Assembly: GCF_945952055.1 (NCBI RefSeq)
Contig: NZ_CAMFHB010000006.1
Location: 62,001-126,000 of the forward strand
DNA from: an uncultured Alsobacter sp.
GTDB taxonomy: Bacteria; Pseudomonadota; Alphaproteobacteria; Rhizobiales; Beijerinckiaceae
Reading direction: 5' to 3'
Length of the DNA stretch: 64,000 bases
Translations under genes and position numbers: made by a program
Shown: piece by piece, positions 34,265 to 42,581 of the stretch
How positions within the stretch are numbered: position 1 is the first letter of the stretch
Layout: each line of letters starts with the position of its first letter
The notes under the pieces: model-generated
Told to the model about the DNA's origin: nothing
Databases searched by the model: none
The model's input: only the letters and a program-made list of their open reading frames with translations

Positions 34265-35200
34265 ATGCTCATCTCCCGCCGCACCGCCCTGCTCGGAACG
34301 CTGGCTGCCGCCGCGCTCGCGTCCGGACCGGGCTTCGCCCAGACGGCCACGCCCCTTCCCGTGGTCGCCAGCTTCTCGATCCTGGCCGATCTCGTGCGCG
34401 AGGTCGGTGGCGACCGCGTCAGCGTGAAGGCCCTGGTGGGCCCCAACGGCGACGCCCACGTCTACCAGCCGACGCCCGCCGACGCGCAGTCGCTGGCCGC
34501 CGCCCGCCTCGTCGTCATCAACGGCCTCGGTCTCGAGGGCTGGATGACGCGCCTGGTGAAGGCGACCGGCGGCAAGGCTCCGACCGTGACCGCCACCAAG
34601 GGCGTGCCGACGATCGAGGCCGAGGACGAGCACGATCACGACCACGGCGCGAAGAAGCCCGGCGCGGCGCCCTCCGCCGACCCCCACGCCTGGCAAAGCA
34701 TCGCCAACGCGAAGATCTACGTCGCCAACATCCGCGACGGGCTGATCCAGGCCGATCCCGCCGGGGCCGCCGACTACACGGCGCGCGCCACCACCTACCT
34801 GGCGCGCCTCGACGCGCTGGAGGGCGAGGTGAAGGCGGCCGTCGCGCGCATTCCCGCCGACCGGCGCAAGATCATCACGACCCACGACGCCTTCGGCTAT
34901 TTCGGCCGCGCCTACGGTATGGCCTTCATCAGCCCGCAGGGCGTCTCCACCGAGACCGAGGCCTCGGCCAAGGACGTGGCGCGCATCATTCGTCAGATCC
35001 GGGCGGAGAAGATTCCGGCCGTGTTTCTCGAGAACGTGTCGGATCCGCGCCTGATGGACCGCATTGCCAAGGAAACCGGCGCACGCATCGGCGGCCGGCT
35101 CTATTCCGATGCCCTCTCGGCGCAGGACGGCCCTGCGGGGACTTACATCGACATGATGCGCTCCAATATAAGGGAACTCGGGGCGGCGCTCTCGAGCTGA
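34265..35200 (+). CDS. aztC: Zinc ABC transporter substrate-binding protein (AztC/ZnuA type)
   Basis: 311 residues. It has an RR-containing signal ([20 protein letters not shown], then GPGFAQ). The cluster A-I metal-binding residues are in place: His65 ([12 protein letters not shown]), His141 (ADPHAW), His207 ([10 protein letters not shown]) and an acidic residue in LYSDAL near the C-terminus. Between them is a short flexible loop with His123, His125 and His127, much shorter than the long His-rich loop of many ZnuA proteins. It captures periplasmic Zn(II) for AztAB. GGAGG precedes the start, and it overlaps the operon run from aztB. Confidence 0.87.
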   Translation: MLISRRTALLGTLAAAALASGPGFAQTATPLPVVASFSILADLVREVGGDRVSVKALVGPNGDAHVYQPTPADAQSLAAARLVVINGLGLEGWMTRLVKATGGKAPTVTATKGVPTIEAEDEHDHDHGAKKPGAAPSADPHAWQSIANAKIYVANIRDGLIQADPAGAADYTARATTYLARLDALEGEVKAAVARIPADRRKIITTHDAFGYFGRAYGMAFISPQGVSTETEASAKDVARIIRQIRAEKIPAVFLENVSDPRLMDRIAKETGARIGGRLYSDALSAQDGPAGTYIDMMRSNIRELGAALSS

Positions 35201-35253
35201 CGGCCCTTCGGGGGCGCCGTCGCGGCGCCCCCCATCAGGATGGACAAGACGAT

Positions 35254-36270
35254 ATGACCGACAAGATCCCCGTGACCGTGCTCACCGGCTATCTCGGCGC
35301 CGGCAAGACCACGCTCCTGAACCGCATCCTCACCGAGGATCACGGGAAGAAATTCGCCGTCATCGTCAACGAGTTCGGCGAGATCGGCATCGACAACGAC
35401 CTCGTGGTCGGCGCCGACGAGGAAGTGTTCGAGATGAACAACGGGTGCATCTGCTGCACCGTGCGTGGCGACCTGATCCGCATCATCGAGGGCCTGATGA
35501 AGCGGCGCGGCAAGTTCGACGCCATCATCGTGGAGACGACGGGGCTCGCCGATCCGGCGCCCGTGGCCCAGACCTTCTTCGTCGACCAGGACGTGTCCGA
35601 CAAGGCGCGGCTCGACGCGGTCGTGACGGTGGCCGACGCCAAGTGGCTGTCGGCCCGGCTGAAGGATGCCCCGGAGGCCAAGAACCAGATCGCCTTCGCC
35701 GACGTGATCATCGTCAACAAGACCGATCTCGTCACGCCGGAGGAACTCGCCGAGGTCGAGGGGCGCATCCGCGCGATCAACCCCTACGCGGTCCTGCACC
35801 GCACGCAGCGGGCCGCGGTGCCGCTGGAGGCCGTGCTCGGCCGCAACGCCTTCGACCTCGAGCGCATCCTGGAGATCGAGCCGGCCTTCCTCGAGACCGA
35901 CGCCGATCACCACCATCACGACCACGACCACGACCATGGCCACCACCACCATGGCAGCCTCGGCCACTATCACGACGAGCACATGCAGTCGGTGTCGGTG
36001 CGGCTCGGCGAGGTGGATCCCGAGAAGTTCATGCCGTGGATCAACGACCTCACCCAGCGCGAGGGGCCGAACATCCTGCGCTGCAAGGGCATCATGGCCT
36101 TCACCAACGAGCCGAAGCGGTTCGTCTTCCAGGGCGTGCACATGATCCTGGATGGGGACTTGCAGCAGGACTGGAAGCCGGGCGAGAAGCGTGAGTCGAG
36201 GCTCGTGTTCATCGGGCGCGACCTCGACGTGGAGGCCATTCGCAAGGGCGCGCTGGCCTGCGCGGCCTGA
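35254..36270 (+). CDS. CobW/COG0523-family GTPase, zinc metallochaperone type
   Basis: 338 residues. The G domain has Walker A GYLGAGKT at 12-19, the metal-binding CxCC motif GCICCTV at 64-70, VETTGLADP (93-101) and NKTD (155-158). A linker rich in His/Asp (about 217-242, with 13 histidines) precedes the CobW C-terminal domain (246-330). COG0523 proteins under Zur control (ZagA, YeiR, ZNG1 types) deliver zinc to client enzymes using GTP. Position in the zinc operon supports this. A second possibility is service to the downstream cobalt-type nitrile hydratase, since P47K activators of nitrile hydratase belong to this family. Confidence 0.9.
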   Translation: MTDKIPVTVLTGYLGAGKTTLLNRILTEDHGKKFAVIVNEFGEIGIDNDLVVGADEEVFEMNNGCICCTVRGDLIRIIEGLMKRRGKFDAIIVETTGLADPAPVAQTFFVDQDVSDKARLDAVVTVADAKWLSARLKDAPEAKNQIAFADVIIVNKTDLVTPEELAEVEGRIRAINPYAVLHRTQRAAVPLEAVLGRNAFDLERILEIEPAFLETDADHHHHDHDHDHGHHHHGSLGHYHDEHMQSVSVRLGEVDPEKFMPWINDLTQREGPNILRCKGIMAFTNEPKRFVFQGVHMILDGDLQQDWKPGEKRESRLVFIGRDLDVEAIRKGALACAA

Positions 36271-36303
36271 CCTTCGCTTCGACACGCCCCGGAAAGTGCA
36301 TTC

Positions 36304-37314
36304 ATGTCCGTCCAGGCTCCGCTCACCTCGCTGACGCAACAGGTCGTTCCCGTTCACGCGGGTGACCACGTCATCGCCACGGGCTTCGCCAAGGACACCG
36401 CCCTGTTCGCGCTGGCGGACGGAACCGTGGTCGCGGCCGACGGCGGCGAGACCCGCCGCATCGCGGCCCACCCCGGCGCCGGTCTCCTGGTGGCCACGCT
36501 CGATGGAGCGTCGCTGGTCACGGGTGGGGACGATGGCCGGGTGGTTCGCACCGGCGCCGACGGAGGGACCGAGGAGATCGGCAACGCCGGCGGCCGCTGG
36601 ATCGACGCCGTGGCGGCCGCGCCGGGCGGCGCCGTCGCCTGGTCGAGCGGGCGCAAGGTCACCGCCCGCGACGAGAAGGGGCGCCTGCGCCACTGGGATG
36701 CGCCCTCGACCCCGCAGGGCCTGTGCTTCGCGCCCAAGGGCTACCGCCTGGCGGTGAGCCACTACAACGGCGTGAGTCTCTGGTTTCCCAACACGGACGC
36801 GTCGCCCGAGCTGCTGCCTTGGAAGGGCTCCCACCTGGACGTCACCTGGTCGGCCGATGGCCGCTTCGTGGTCAGCTCCATGCAGGAGAACACCCTGCAC
36901 GGCTGGCGGCTGCCGGAGAAAGCCGACATGCGCATGTCGGGATATCCCTCCAAAACGCGCTCCTTCGCCTGGTCGCATGACGGCAACTGGCTCGCGACGT
37001 CGGGTGCCGATGCCGCGATCGTCTGGCCGTTCGCCTCGAAGGAAGGGCCCATGGGCAAGGCGCCGCGCGAGTGCGGCATCCGGCCCGCCAAGGTCACGCG
37101 CGTGGCGTTCCATCCCGCCTCGCTGGTGCTGGCCGTGGGCTACGACGACGGCTTCATCCTGCTGTGCCGCCTGACCGACGCCGCCGAGCTGTTGGTGCGC
37201 AAGGCCGAGAAGGACGAAGGCCAGGTGACGGCTTTCGCCTGGGACCGCAAGGGCCGGCGGCTCGCCTTCGGCACCGAGGGCGGGGCAGCGGGCGTCCTGA
37301 CCCTCCCGGGCTGA
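36304..37314 (+). CDS. WD40-repeat protein of the zinc operon
   Basis: 336 residues, no signal peptide. A beta-propeller of about six to seven blades is suggested by repeated segments of the kind GVSLWFPN, VTWSADGRFVVSS, SFAWSHDGNWLATSG, RVAFHPASLVLAVGYDDG and AFAWDRKGRRLAFGTEGG. It begins 33 bases after the CobW GTPase, and that order (CobW then WD40) recurs in Hyphomicrobiales. The molecular role is unknown. A periplasmic beta-propeller zinc chaperone, AztD, accompanies AztABC in Paracoccus; this protein lacks export signals, so it would be a cytoplasmic counterpart at most. A scaffold or chaperone for CobW is inferred. Confidence 0.85.
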   Translation: MSVQAPLTSLTQQVVPVHAGDHVIATGFAKDTALFALADGTVVAADGGETRRIAAHPGAGLLVATLDGASLVTGGDDGRVVRTGADGGTEEIGNAGGRWIDAVAAAPGGAVAWSSGRKVTARDEKGRLRHWDAPSTPQGLCFAPKGYRLAVSHYNGVSLWFPNTDASPELLPWKGSHLDVTWSADGRFVVSSMQENTLHGWRLPEKADMRMSGYPSKTRSFAWSHDGNWLATSGADAAIVWPFASKEGPMGKAPRECGIRPAKVTRVAFHPASLVLAVGYDDGFILLCRLTDAAELLVRKAEKDEGQVTAFAWDRKGRRLAFGTEGGAAGVLTLPG

Positions 37315-37317
37315 GCC

Positions 37318-37599
37318 ATGGCGCTGCAGGGCCTCTTCTCCCGGTTTCGCCGCGAGGCTCCCGACAGGGAGACGATCGACCGGGTCAAGGGCTGGGCCCG
37401 CGCCGCGCTCGGCCTCGGCGAGGACGACACGGTGACGGTCAACGAGATTGCCTGCACGGACCCGGCCTGCCCCGGCATCGAGACCGTGATCCTCGTCATG
37501 CGGGCCGGCGAGCCGACCCAGGCCTTCAAGTCCAGGGGCAGCCTCGTCGTGCAGACGCGCCCGGCGATCGAACGCGCGCTCGCCGGCGGACCGGCCTGA
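37318..37599 (+). CDS. Small conserved-looking protein with a DPACPG motif
   Basis: 93 residues. It begins three bases after the WD40 stop codon and so belongs to the zinc operon. It has an N-terminal amphipathic basic segment (ALQGLFSRFRREAP), then GWARAALGLGEDD, and a core IACTDPACPGIETVILVM containing two cysteines four residues apart. The core looks like an alpha/beta domain. I do not recognise a functional family. The two cysteines could bind metal or be redox-active, which would fit the operon, but nothing more can be read from the sequence. Confidence 0.7.
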   Translation: MALQGLFSRFRREAPDRETIDRVKGWARAALGLGEDDTVTVNEIACTDPACPGIETVILVMRAGEPTQAFKSRGSLVVQTRPAIERALAGGPA

Positions 37600-37601
37600 C
37601 C

Positions 37602-38108
37602 GTGCCCGTCCATCGCACCCTGGGGTTGGCGACGGGCTTGCTTGGGGCCGTTCTGGGATCGCAGCTGCCGGAATTCGCCCAGCAGTACCGACAGCGACTG
37701 GGCGGCGCGCTCGACGAGCTGCGCCCGGTGGTCGAGCGGTTCGACACCGAGGCGCGCAACGAGGGCCTCGACCGGCCCGCGGCCCTGCGCCGGCTGTCGG
37801 ACAATGCCGACGCGCTGGCGCGGCGGCGGGGCGAGGCCGTCGCCGACAGCGCCCGGCGCATGGCGCGGCTGGAGGACCAGCAGCGCCGGATGGGCGAGGC
37901 TGGGCCCTTCGGCCGTGTCGCCACGCTGCTGGCCGACCCCGATCCCACGCTGTGGGGCGGCACCATGCGGACCTTCGAGCCCGCCATGCCGGTGACCGCG
38001 GAGGGGCTCGTCGCCGCGGTCCTGGGCTTCCTGCTCGGCCGCGGCATGGTCCGATGGCCGGCGGCAGGCCTGGGCCGCCTGCGCCGCCGCGGAAGCCGGG
38101 TCGCCTGA
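37602..38108 (+). CDS. DUF2937 family membrane-associated protein
   Basis: 168 residues, starting at a GTG immediately after the previous stop codon. An N-terminal helix (LGLATGLLGAVLGSQLPEFA) is followed by the DUF2937 signature QYRQRLGGALDELRPVVERFD, a charged alpha-helical middle (about 45-100), and a second hydrophobic helix near 132-146 (EGLVAAVLGFLLGRGMV). Topology suggests both ends in the cytoplasm and a helical domain outside, or the reverse. The function of the family is unknown. It closes the run of tightly packed genes that starts at the Zur boxes. Confidence 0.75.
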   Translation: MPVHRTLGLATGLLGAVLGSQLPEFAQQYRQRLGGALDELRPVVERFDTEARNEGLDRPAALRRLSDNADALARRRGEAVADSARRMARLEDQQRRMGEAGPFGRVATLLADPDPTLWGGTMRTFEPAMPVTAEGLVAAVLGFLLGRGMVRWPAAGLGRLRRRGSRVA

Positions 38109-38222
38109 GGGGCGGCCGGCCGCAACAGCAACTTCAAGTTTACCTATTCCTTTTGCGCGACTTTCACGGGTGGCGTGCGATGTCCCGGGGGCAGGATCCG
38201 GAGGATCCCGGGAGAAGTCGTC

Positions 38223-38354
38223 ATGAAGTCGCTCAGCGTCACGACCGCCATTCGCCGCGTCGAGGCTTTTCGTCTGATCGACGTGTTGATCATCGCCGGC
38301 CTGACGGCCCTGGTGGTGATCCAGCTCGCCAACGTCGCGTCGAACATCGCCTGA
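38223..38354 (+). CDS. Possible 43-residue single-helix membrane protein
   Basis: A 43-codon frame preceded by GGGAGAAGTCGTC. The product has a short basic N-terminus (MKSLSVTTAIRRVEAFRL) and one hydrophobic helix (IDVLIIAGLTALVVIQLANV). It lies alone between the DUF2937 and nitrile hydratase genes. The good ribosome-binding site and clean helix favour a real gene; there is no homology that I recognise. Confidence 0.45.
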   Translation: MKSLSVTTAIRRVEAFRLIDVLIIAGLTALVVIQLANVASNIA

Positions 38355-38426
38355 CCTTGGCGCCTGCGCCGCGGGATGGTTGAATGAGGGGAGGGCCGCT
38401 TCGCCGGCCGCCGCCTCGGATCAGCC

Positions 38427-39077
38427 ATGGGCCACACCCACCACGACGACCACCACCACGATCACGATCATGACCACGACCACTCCGAGCTTTCGGAGAC
38501 GGCGCTGCGCGTGCGTGCGCTCGAGTCGATCCTGACCGAGAAGGGTCTGGTCGATCCCGCCGCGCTCGACCTCATCGTCGAGACCTACGAGACGCGCGTC
38601 GGCCCGCGCAACGGGGCCCGGGTCGTCGCCAGGGCCTGGAGCGATCCGGCCTATCTGGAGCGGTTGCGCCGCGATGCCACGGCCGCGATCGCGGAGCTCG
38701 GCTACACCGGTCGCCAGGGCGAGCACATCGTGGCGGTCGAGAACACGGCGGACGAGCACAACCTCGTCGTTTGCACCTTGTGCTCCTGCTATCCCTGGTC
38801 CGTGCTGGGCCTCCCGCCGGTCTGGTACAAGTCGCCGCCCTACCGGTCTCGCGCGGTGATCGATCCGCGCGGGGTCCTGGCCGAGTTCGGCCTGACGCTG
38901 GCGTCCGACACGCGGATCCGGGTCTGGGATTCGACCGCGGAGGTCCGCTACCTCGTCATCCCGCGCCGCCCCTCCGGCACGCAGGGATGGAGCGAGGAGC
39001 AGCTCGCCGACCTGGTGACGCGCGACAGCATGATCGGGACGGGGCTCGCCCGCGACCCGGCGGAGGCCGCGGCATGA
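38427..39077 (+). CDS. nthA: Nitrile hydratase alpha subunit, cobalt type, with His-rich N-terminus
   Basis: 216 residues. The metal-claw motif is C116-T117-L118-C119-S120-C121 in [11 protein letters not shown]; threonine after the first cysteine marks the non-corrin cobalt type (iron types have serine). [18 protein letters not shown] follows, as in all alpha subunits. It hydrates nitriles to amides with the beta subunit in the cytoplasm. The first 19 residues include ten histidines alternating with aspartates, an extension not usual in this subunit and able to bind metal. nthB overlaps by four bases (ATGA). A thiocyanate hydrolase gamma subunit has a related claw but a different partner layout. 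Confidence 0.92.
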   Translation: MGHTHHDDHHHDHDHDHDHSELSETALRVRALESILTEKGLVDPAALDLIVETYETRVGPRNGARVVARAWSDPAYLERLRRDATAAIAELGYTGRQGEHIVAVENTADEHNLVVCTLCSCYPWSVLGLPPVWYKSPPYRSRAVIDPRGVLAEFGLTLASDTRIRVWDSTAEVRYLVIPRRPSGTQGWSEEQLADLVTRDSMIGTGLARDPAEAAA

Positions 39078-39748
39078 ACGGCGCCCAGGACCTCGGCGGC
39101 ATGATGGGCTTCGGTCCCGTCGCGCCAGAGAAGGACGAACCCCTGTTCCACGCACCGTGGGAGAAGCAGGCGCTCGCGGTGACGCTGGCCTGCGGGTCCT
39201 TGGGCGCGTGGACGATCGACGAGAGCCGCCACGCGCGCGAGACCATTCCGCCGGCCCGCTACCTGTCCCTCAGCTACTACGAGATCTGGACCGAGGCCCT
39301 GCTGAAGCTGCTGGCGCGCCACGGCCTCGTGAGCGACGCCGAGATGCGCGCGGGCCATGCGCTGGCCCCTGCGCCGGCCACCCGCCGGCCCGTGCCCAAT
39401 GCCGAGGCCATGGCCGCGATCCTGGCGCGTGGCGGGCCCTGCGACAGGCCGGCGGAGGCGCCGGCGCGCTTCGCCGTGGGAGACAGGGTGCGGACCCTCA
39501 ACATCCATCCGACCGGCCATACGCGCCTGCCGCGCTACGCGCGCGGCAAGGTGGGGACGATCGAGCGCGTCCACGGAGCCCATGTTTTCCCGGACACCAA
39601 CGCGCATGGCGCCGGCGAGCGCCCGCAGTGGCTCTATACGGTCGTGTTCGCCGGCGACGAGCTGTGGGGACGCGAGGCGGACCCGACCCTGAGCGTCTCG
39701 GCCGACTGCTGGGAGCCATATCTGGAGCCCGTTGCGGAGGCGGCGTGA
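39074..39748 (+). CDS. nthB: Nitrile hydratase beta subunit
   Basis: 224 residues. The N-terminal [16 protein letters not shown] is the standard beta-subunit start and wraps round the alpha subunit. It continues with [37 protein letters not shown], then a C-terminal SH3-like barrel from about residue 130: [32 protein letters not shown] and [10 protein letters not shown]. It completes the active site with NthA. It overlaps the nthA stop and its own stop overlaps the accessory gene start (TGATG). Confidence 0.92.
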   Translation: MNGAQDLGGMMGFGPVAPEKDEPLFHAPWEKQALAVTLACGSLGAWTIDESRHARETIPPARYLSLSYYEIWTEALLKLLARHGLVSDAEMRAGHALAPAPATRRPVPNAEAMAAILARGGPCDRPAEAPARFAVGDRVRTLNIHPTGHTRLPRYARGKVGTIERVHGAHVFPDTNAHGAGERPQWLYTVVFAGDELWGREADPTLSVSADCWEPYLEPVAEAA

Positions 39749-40122
39749 TGGACAGCCGCACGCGCGCCCTCGCCGAAGTCGCCTCGATCCCGCGCGACGA
39801 AGGCGGCCCCGTGTTCCGCGAGCCATGGGAGGCACAGGCCTTCGCGCTGGCGGTGGCGCTGCACGAGCGGGGCCTCTTCACCTGGAGCGAGTGGGCCGAG
39901 ACCCTGGGCGCCGAGATCGCCCGGGCCGGGCCGGGCGCCCCCGCCGCGGACTACTACCACCATTGGCTGGCCGCGCTCGAGACGCTCGTGGTGGCCCGCG
40001 GAGCCGCCACGCGCGAGACCCTGGCGGAGCGCCGCGAGGCCTGGGACCGGGCGGCCCACGCCACGCCGCACGGCGAGCCCATCCTGCTGTGCAACGATCC
40101 GCTCCACGGGACCGGGCGATAG
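39748..40122 (+). CDS. Nitrile hydratase accessory protein (P14K/NhlE-like)
   Basis: 124 residues resembling a truncated beta-subunit N-terminal domain: VFREPWEAQAFALAVALHERGLFTWSEWAETLGAEI then YYHHWLAALETLVVARG. In cobalt nitrile hydratases this small protein forms a complex with the cobalt-loaded alpha subunit and swaps it into the alpha-beta apoenzyme (self-subunit swapping). Its place right after nthB matches the usual alpha-beta-accessory order. It uses the TGATG overlap for coupled translation. Confidence 0.85.
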   Translation: MDSRTRALAEVASIPRDEGGPVFREPWEAQAFALAVALHERGLFTWSEWAETLGAEIARAGPGAPAADYYHHWLAALETLVVARGAATRETLAERREAWDRAAHATPHGEPILLCNDPLHGTGR

Positions 40123-40125
40123 GTC

Positions 40126-40629
40126 ATGGAGCACGTCGCCTGGCGGGCCATGACCGAAGCCGACCTCGACGGCGTGCTGGGCGTGGCCGAGGTGGTGCAT
40201 CCCGGCTATCCGGAGCGGCGGGACGTCTTCGCGGAGCGCCTGCGCCTGTTCGCCCTGGGCTGCCACGTCCTCGCCGACGGCGGCGCCGTGCTGGGCTACG
40301 TCGTCAGCCACCCCTGGCGGGCCGGGCAGCCGGTGCCGCTCGACACGCTGCTCGGCGAACTCCCGGCGGTGGAGGAGACCCGCTATCTCCACGACATCGC
40401 CTTGCTGCCGGAGACGCGCGGCGCCGGCCATGCGGCACGCGGGGTCGGGCGCGTGGTGCGGGACGCCTATCGGGCGGGGGTTCCCTCGATGTCGATCGTG
40501 GCCCTGCCAGGCACGCAGCGCTTCTGGGAAGGACAGGGATTCGAGGGGCGCCCGGACACCTTGCCCGCGTCGCGGCTCGATGCCTATGGCGCGGGAGCGC
40601 TCTGGATGGTCCGGGACCTGACGCTGTAG
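40126..40629 (+). CDS. GNAT-family N-acetyltransferase
   Basis: 167 residues. Starts three bases after the accessory gene. GNAT fold: WRAMTEADLDGVLGVAEVV at the N-terminus, the acyl-CoA-binding pyrophosphate loop in LLPETRGAGHAARGVGRVV (R-x-x-G-x-G/A at about 102-107), and ALPGTQRFWEGQGFEGRPD near the C-terminus. It would acetylate an amine on a small molecule or protein. Linkage to nitrile hydratase could mean modification of the amide or acid product or simply shared transcription. It is convergent with the NicO gene. Confidence 0.8.
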   Translation: MEHVAWRAMTEADLDGVLGVAEVVHPGYPERRDVFAERLRLFALGCHVLADGGAVLGYVVSHPWRAGQPVPLDTLLGELPAVEETRYLHDIALLPETRGAGHAARGVGRVVRDAYRAGVPSMSIVALPGTQRFWEGQGFEGRPDTLPASRLDAYGAGALWMVRDLTL

Positions 40630-40645
40630 CCGGGAAGCGGCCGCC

Positions 40646-41692
40646 TTACCCGCCCATCGTCGTCAGGCCCGAGAGCAGGGCGACGCCGAACACCAGCACG
40701 ACCGCCGCCGCCAGGGTCTCCAGGGCCGGTCCGGCCACGCCGCCGTCCGACCCGCTCGCCGACGCGAGCCGCAGGGCCGCCTGCTTGAAGAACACCGAAA
40801 GCGCTGCCAGCCCCCCCGTCAGCAGGGCCGTGCCGACCGCCATGGCGAAGGTCGCGGCGATCCCGGTGGCGAAGACGCCCTGCGACAGGGCGAAGACGAG
40901 GACGATGATGGCGCCGGTGCAGGGGCGCATGCCGGCTGCGAGGACCGCGCCGATGGCGCTGCGCCAGGGAGCCCTGGCCACGTCCGGCGCCGGCATGTGC
41001 AGGTGGCCGCAGCCTGGCCCGCAGGCCTCTCCCGGCGCGTGGGCATGGACCGGGCCGGCCAGCGCCGGCCACAGGGTCGCGGCGAGCCGGCGCGCCTTCA
41101 TCCACAGGAGATAGGCGCCCACCAGGACCACGGCGGCGAAGCTCGCTGTTTCCACGGCGGCGGTGACGCGCGTCATGGTGATGGCCGTGACCCGCAGCGC
41201 CACGCTCAGGGTGCCCACCAGCGCGATCGCCACCAGGGCCTGAATCGCCGCGGCCGCGCAGGCCAGCAGGATGCCGCGCCCGAGCGCGCGTTCGTTGGCG
41301 ACGATCCAGGCCGAGATCACCGCCTTGCCGTGACCCGGGCCGGCGGCATGGAAGACGCCGTAGAGGAAGCTGAGGCCGATGAGCAGGGCCGCGCCGCCGG
41401 AGCCTTCGGTGCTGGCGCGAACGGCAGCGGTGAGGCGCCGGTAGAAGTCGGCCTGCACCGCCAGGATCCACCCTGTGAGGCCTGTCGCGGCCCCACCGCC
41501 CTCCCGCAGCCCGACCCCGAACGGGTTGCGGGGCGGCGGGGGCGCGATGACCGGGCCGACGAGGAGCGACAGGAGCGCCCCGGCGGCCGCCACGACGGCC
41601 AGTGCCGCGACCGCGACGAGTAGCGTCCGGCCGGCCAGGGACAGCCGGGTGCCGCGCCGTGCGCCGGCCGCGAGGGGGGCCCCGTCGCTCAC
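40646..41692 (-). CDS. NicO-family nickel/cobalt exporter (RcnA-like)
   Basis: 348 residues with about seven to eight helices. The metal-binding signature FLYGVFHAAGPGHGKAVISAW lies near 118-138 (HxxGPGHGK). A loop HAHAPGEACGPGCGHLHMP carries four histidines and two cysteines, and the second signature AAGMRPCTGAIIVLVFALS follows near 256-274. NicO/RcnA proteins export Ni(II) or Co(II) across the inner membrane. Starts at a GTG that overlaps the stop codon of the DUF1007 gene (GTGA). Its location next to a cobalt enzyme suggests it limits cobalt or nickel overload. Import rather than efflux cannot be excluded. Confidence 0.85.
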   Translation of the reverse strand: MSDGAPLAAGARRGTRLSLAGRTLLVAVAALAVVAAAGALLSLLVGPVIAPPPPRNPFGVGLREGGGAATGLTGWILAVQADFYRRLTAAVRASTEGSGGAALLIGLSFLYGVFHAAGPGHGKAVISAWIVANERALGRGILLACAAAAIQALVAIALVGTLSVALRVTAITMTRVTAAVETASFAAVVLVGAYLLWMKARRLAATLWPALAGPVHAHAPGEACGPGCGHLHMPAPDVARAPWRSAIGAVLAAGMRPCTGAIIVLVFALSQGVFATGIAATFAMAVGTALLTGGLAALSVFFKQAALRLASASGSDGGVAGPALETLAAAVVLVFGVALLSGLTTMGG

Positions 41693-42330
41693 GGACACGC
41701 GACGATGACCTTGGACGCGAACTGGAGGCCCATGTTCGCGTTGGCGAAATAGTCCTCGCTCAGCTTCGACATGGCCATGTCCGGCTTCTTCGGGCGCGTG
41801 ATCTGGATCGCGCACCCGGCCCCTCCGCCCGTCAGCGTCACCGGCTGGTCGATCTCCGCGTAGGAGAAGTCGACGAAGAACGTCGGGTCGTTGACGTCGA
41901 GGATCAAGGTGCGCTTCGCGCTGGCCGGCGTCGCCAGCGGCAGCAGGTAATGCAGGGTCAGGACCTTGCCGTCGTGCTCGAGCCATTCCTCGGACGGCTT
42001 GCCGAAGTCCGCGCGCTTTCCGTCCAGCTTCAGCACCGTGAAGAAGCCGCTTTCGGCGAGGGCGTCGGTGTTCACCTGGGCGAGCTCGGCGAGCTCCTCG
42101 CGCGAGTAGATGCCGTCCTTGTTGGTGTCGAGACCCTGGATGGCGAAGCTCGAATAGCCCTCGTCGAAGGTCCAGTGCTGCCGGATCGCCTTCACCTTCC
42201 CGGACGGCTCGAAGAGCAGCTCGGCCTTCACGGTCACCCAGACATGCGGGTGGGCCTGCGCTGCATGGGGCGCGGCCATGAGGAAGGCCGCGATCAGGGC
42301 CGGCATCCACGCTCGCGTCGTCCAACCCAT
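41689..42330 (-). CDS. DUF1007 family periplasmic protein linked to NicO transporters
   Basis: 213 residues. Signal peptide (MGWTTRAWMPALIAAFLMAA, then PHAAQA) gives a mature protein starting HPHVWVTVKAELLF, the DUF1007 hallmark with two N-terminal histidines that may bind metal. It continues with FDEGYSSFAIQGLDTNKDGIYSREELAEL, an EF-hand-like acidic loop, and ends in SEDYFANANMGLQFA. DUF1007 proteins are often encoded with NicO permeases and are thought to be periplasmic partners. It is coupled to the NicO gene by a GTGA overlap, and divergent from hemH. Confidence 0.82.
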   Translation of the reverse strand: MGWTTRAWMPALIAAFLMAAPHAAQAHPHVWVTVKAELLFEPSGKVKAIRQHWTFDEGYSSFAIQGLDTNKDGIYSREELAELAQVNTDALAESGFFTVLKLDGKRADFGKPSEEWLEHDGKVLTLHYLLPLATPASAKRTLILDVNDPTFFVDFSYAEIDQPVTLTGGGAGCAIQITRPKKPDMAMSKLSEDYFANANMGLQFASKVIVACP

Positions 42331-42581
42331 GCCGTGCGCCCCGTCTCGTCCGAATCGACTGCAGCCCACCATGCCCGCCCGCTGCGGCGAAAGCGCGGCC
42401 GACGAATATGTAAGCCGAAACAGGCTCAGGCCAAGCCCGCATGGCCGGCCGGCTCTTGGCACAGCCTGCGCTACGGCGCGCCGGTGCACCCGCGGTTCAT
42501 CATCACGAAAAAGCACCGCACTGCAGCAATCTGGACGTTCGGCGCTTGCGACCTAGGTTATACGTGGTCCAAAGAGGAACG

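Noticed and set aside
36304-37314. Calling the WD40 protein AztD
   Set aside because: AztD is exported and follows the binding protein directly; this protein has no signal peptide and follows a CobW GTPase.
38427-39748. Thiocyanate hydrolase instead of nitrile hydratase
   Set aside because: The related enzyme has three subunits with a different order; here alpha, full-length beta and a P14K-like accessory gene follow the nitrile hydratase pattern.
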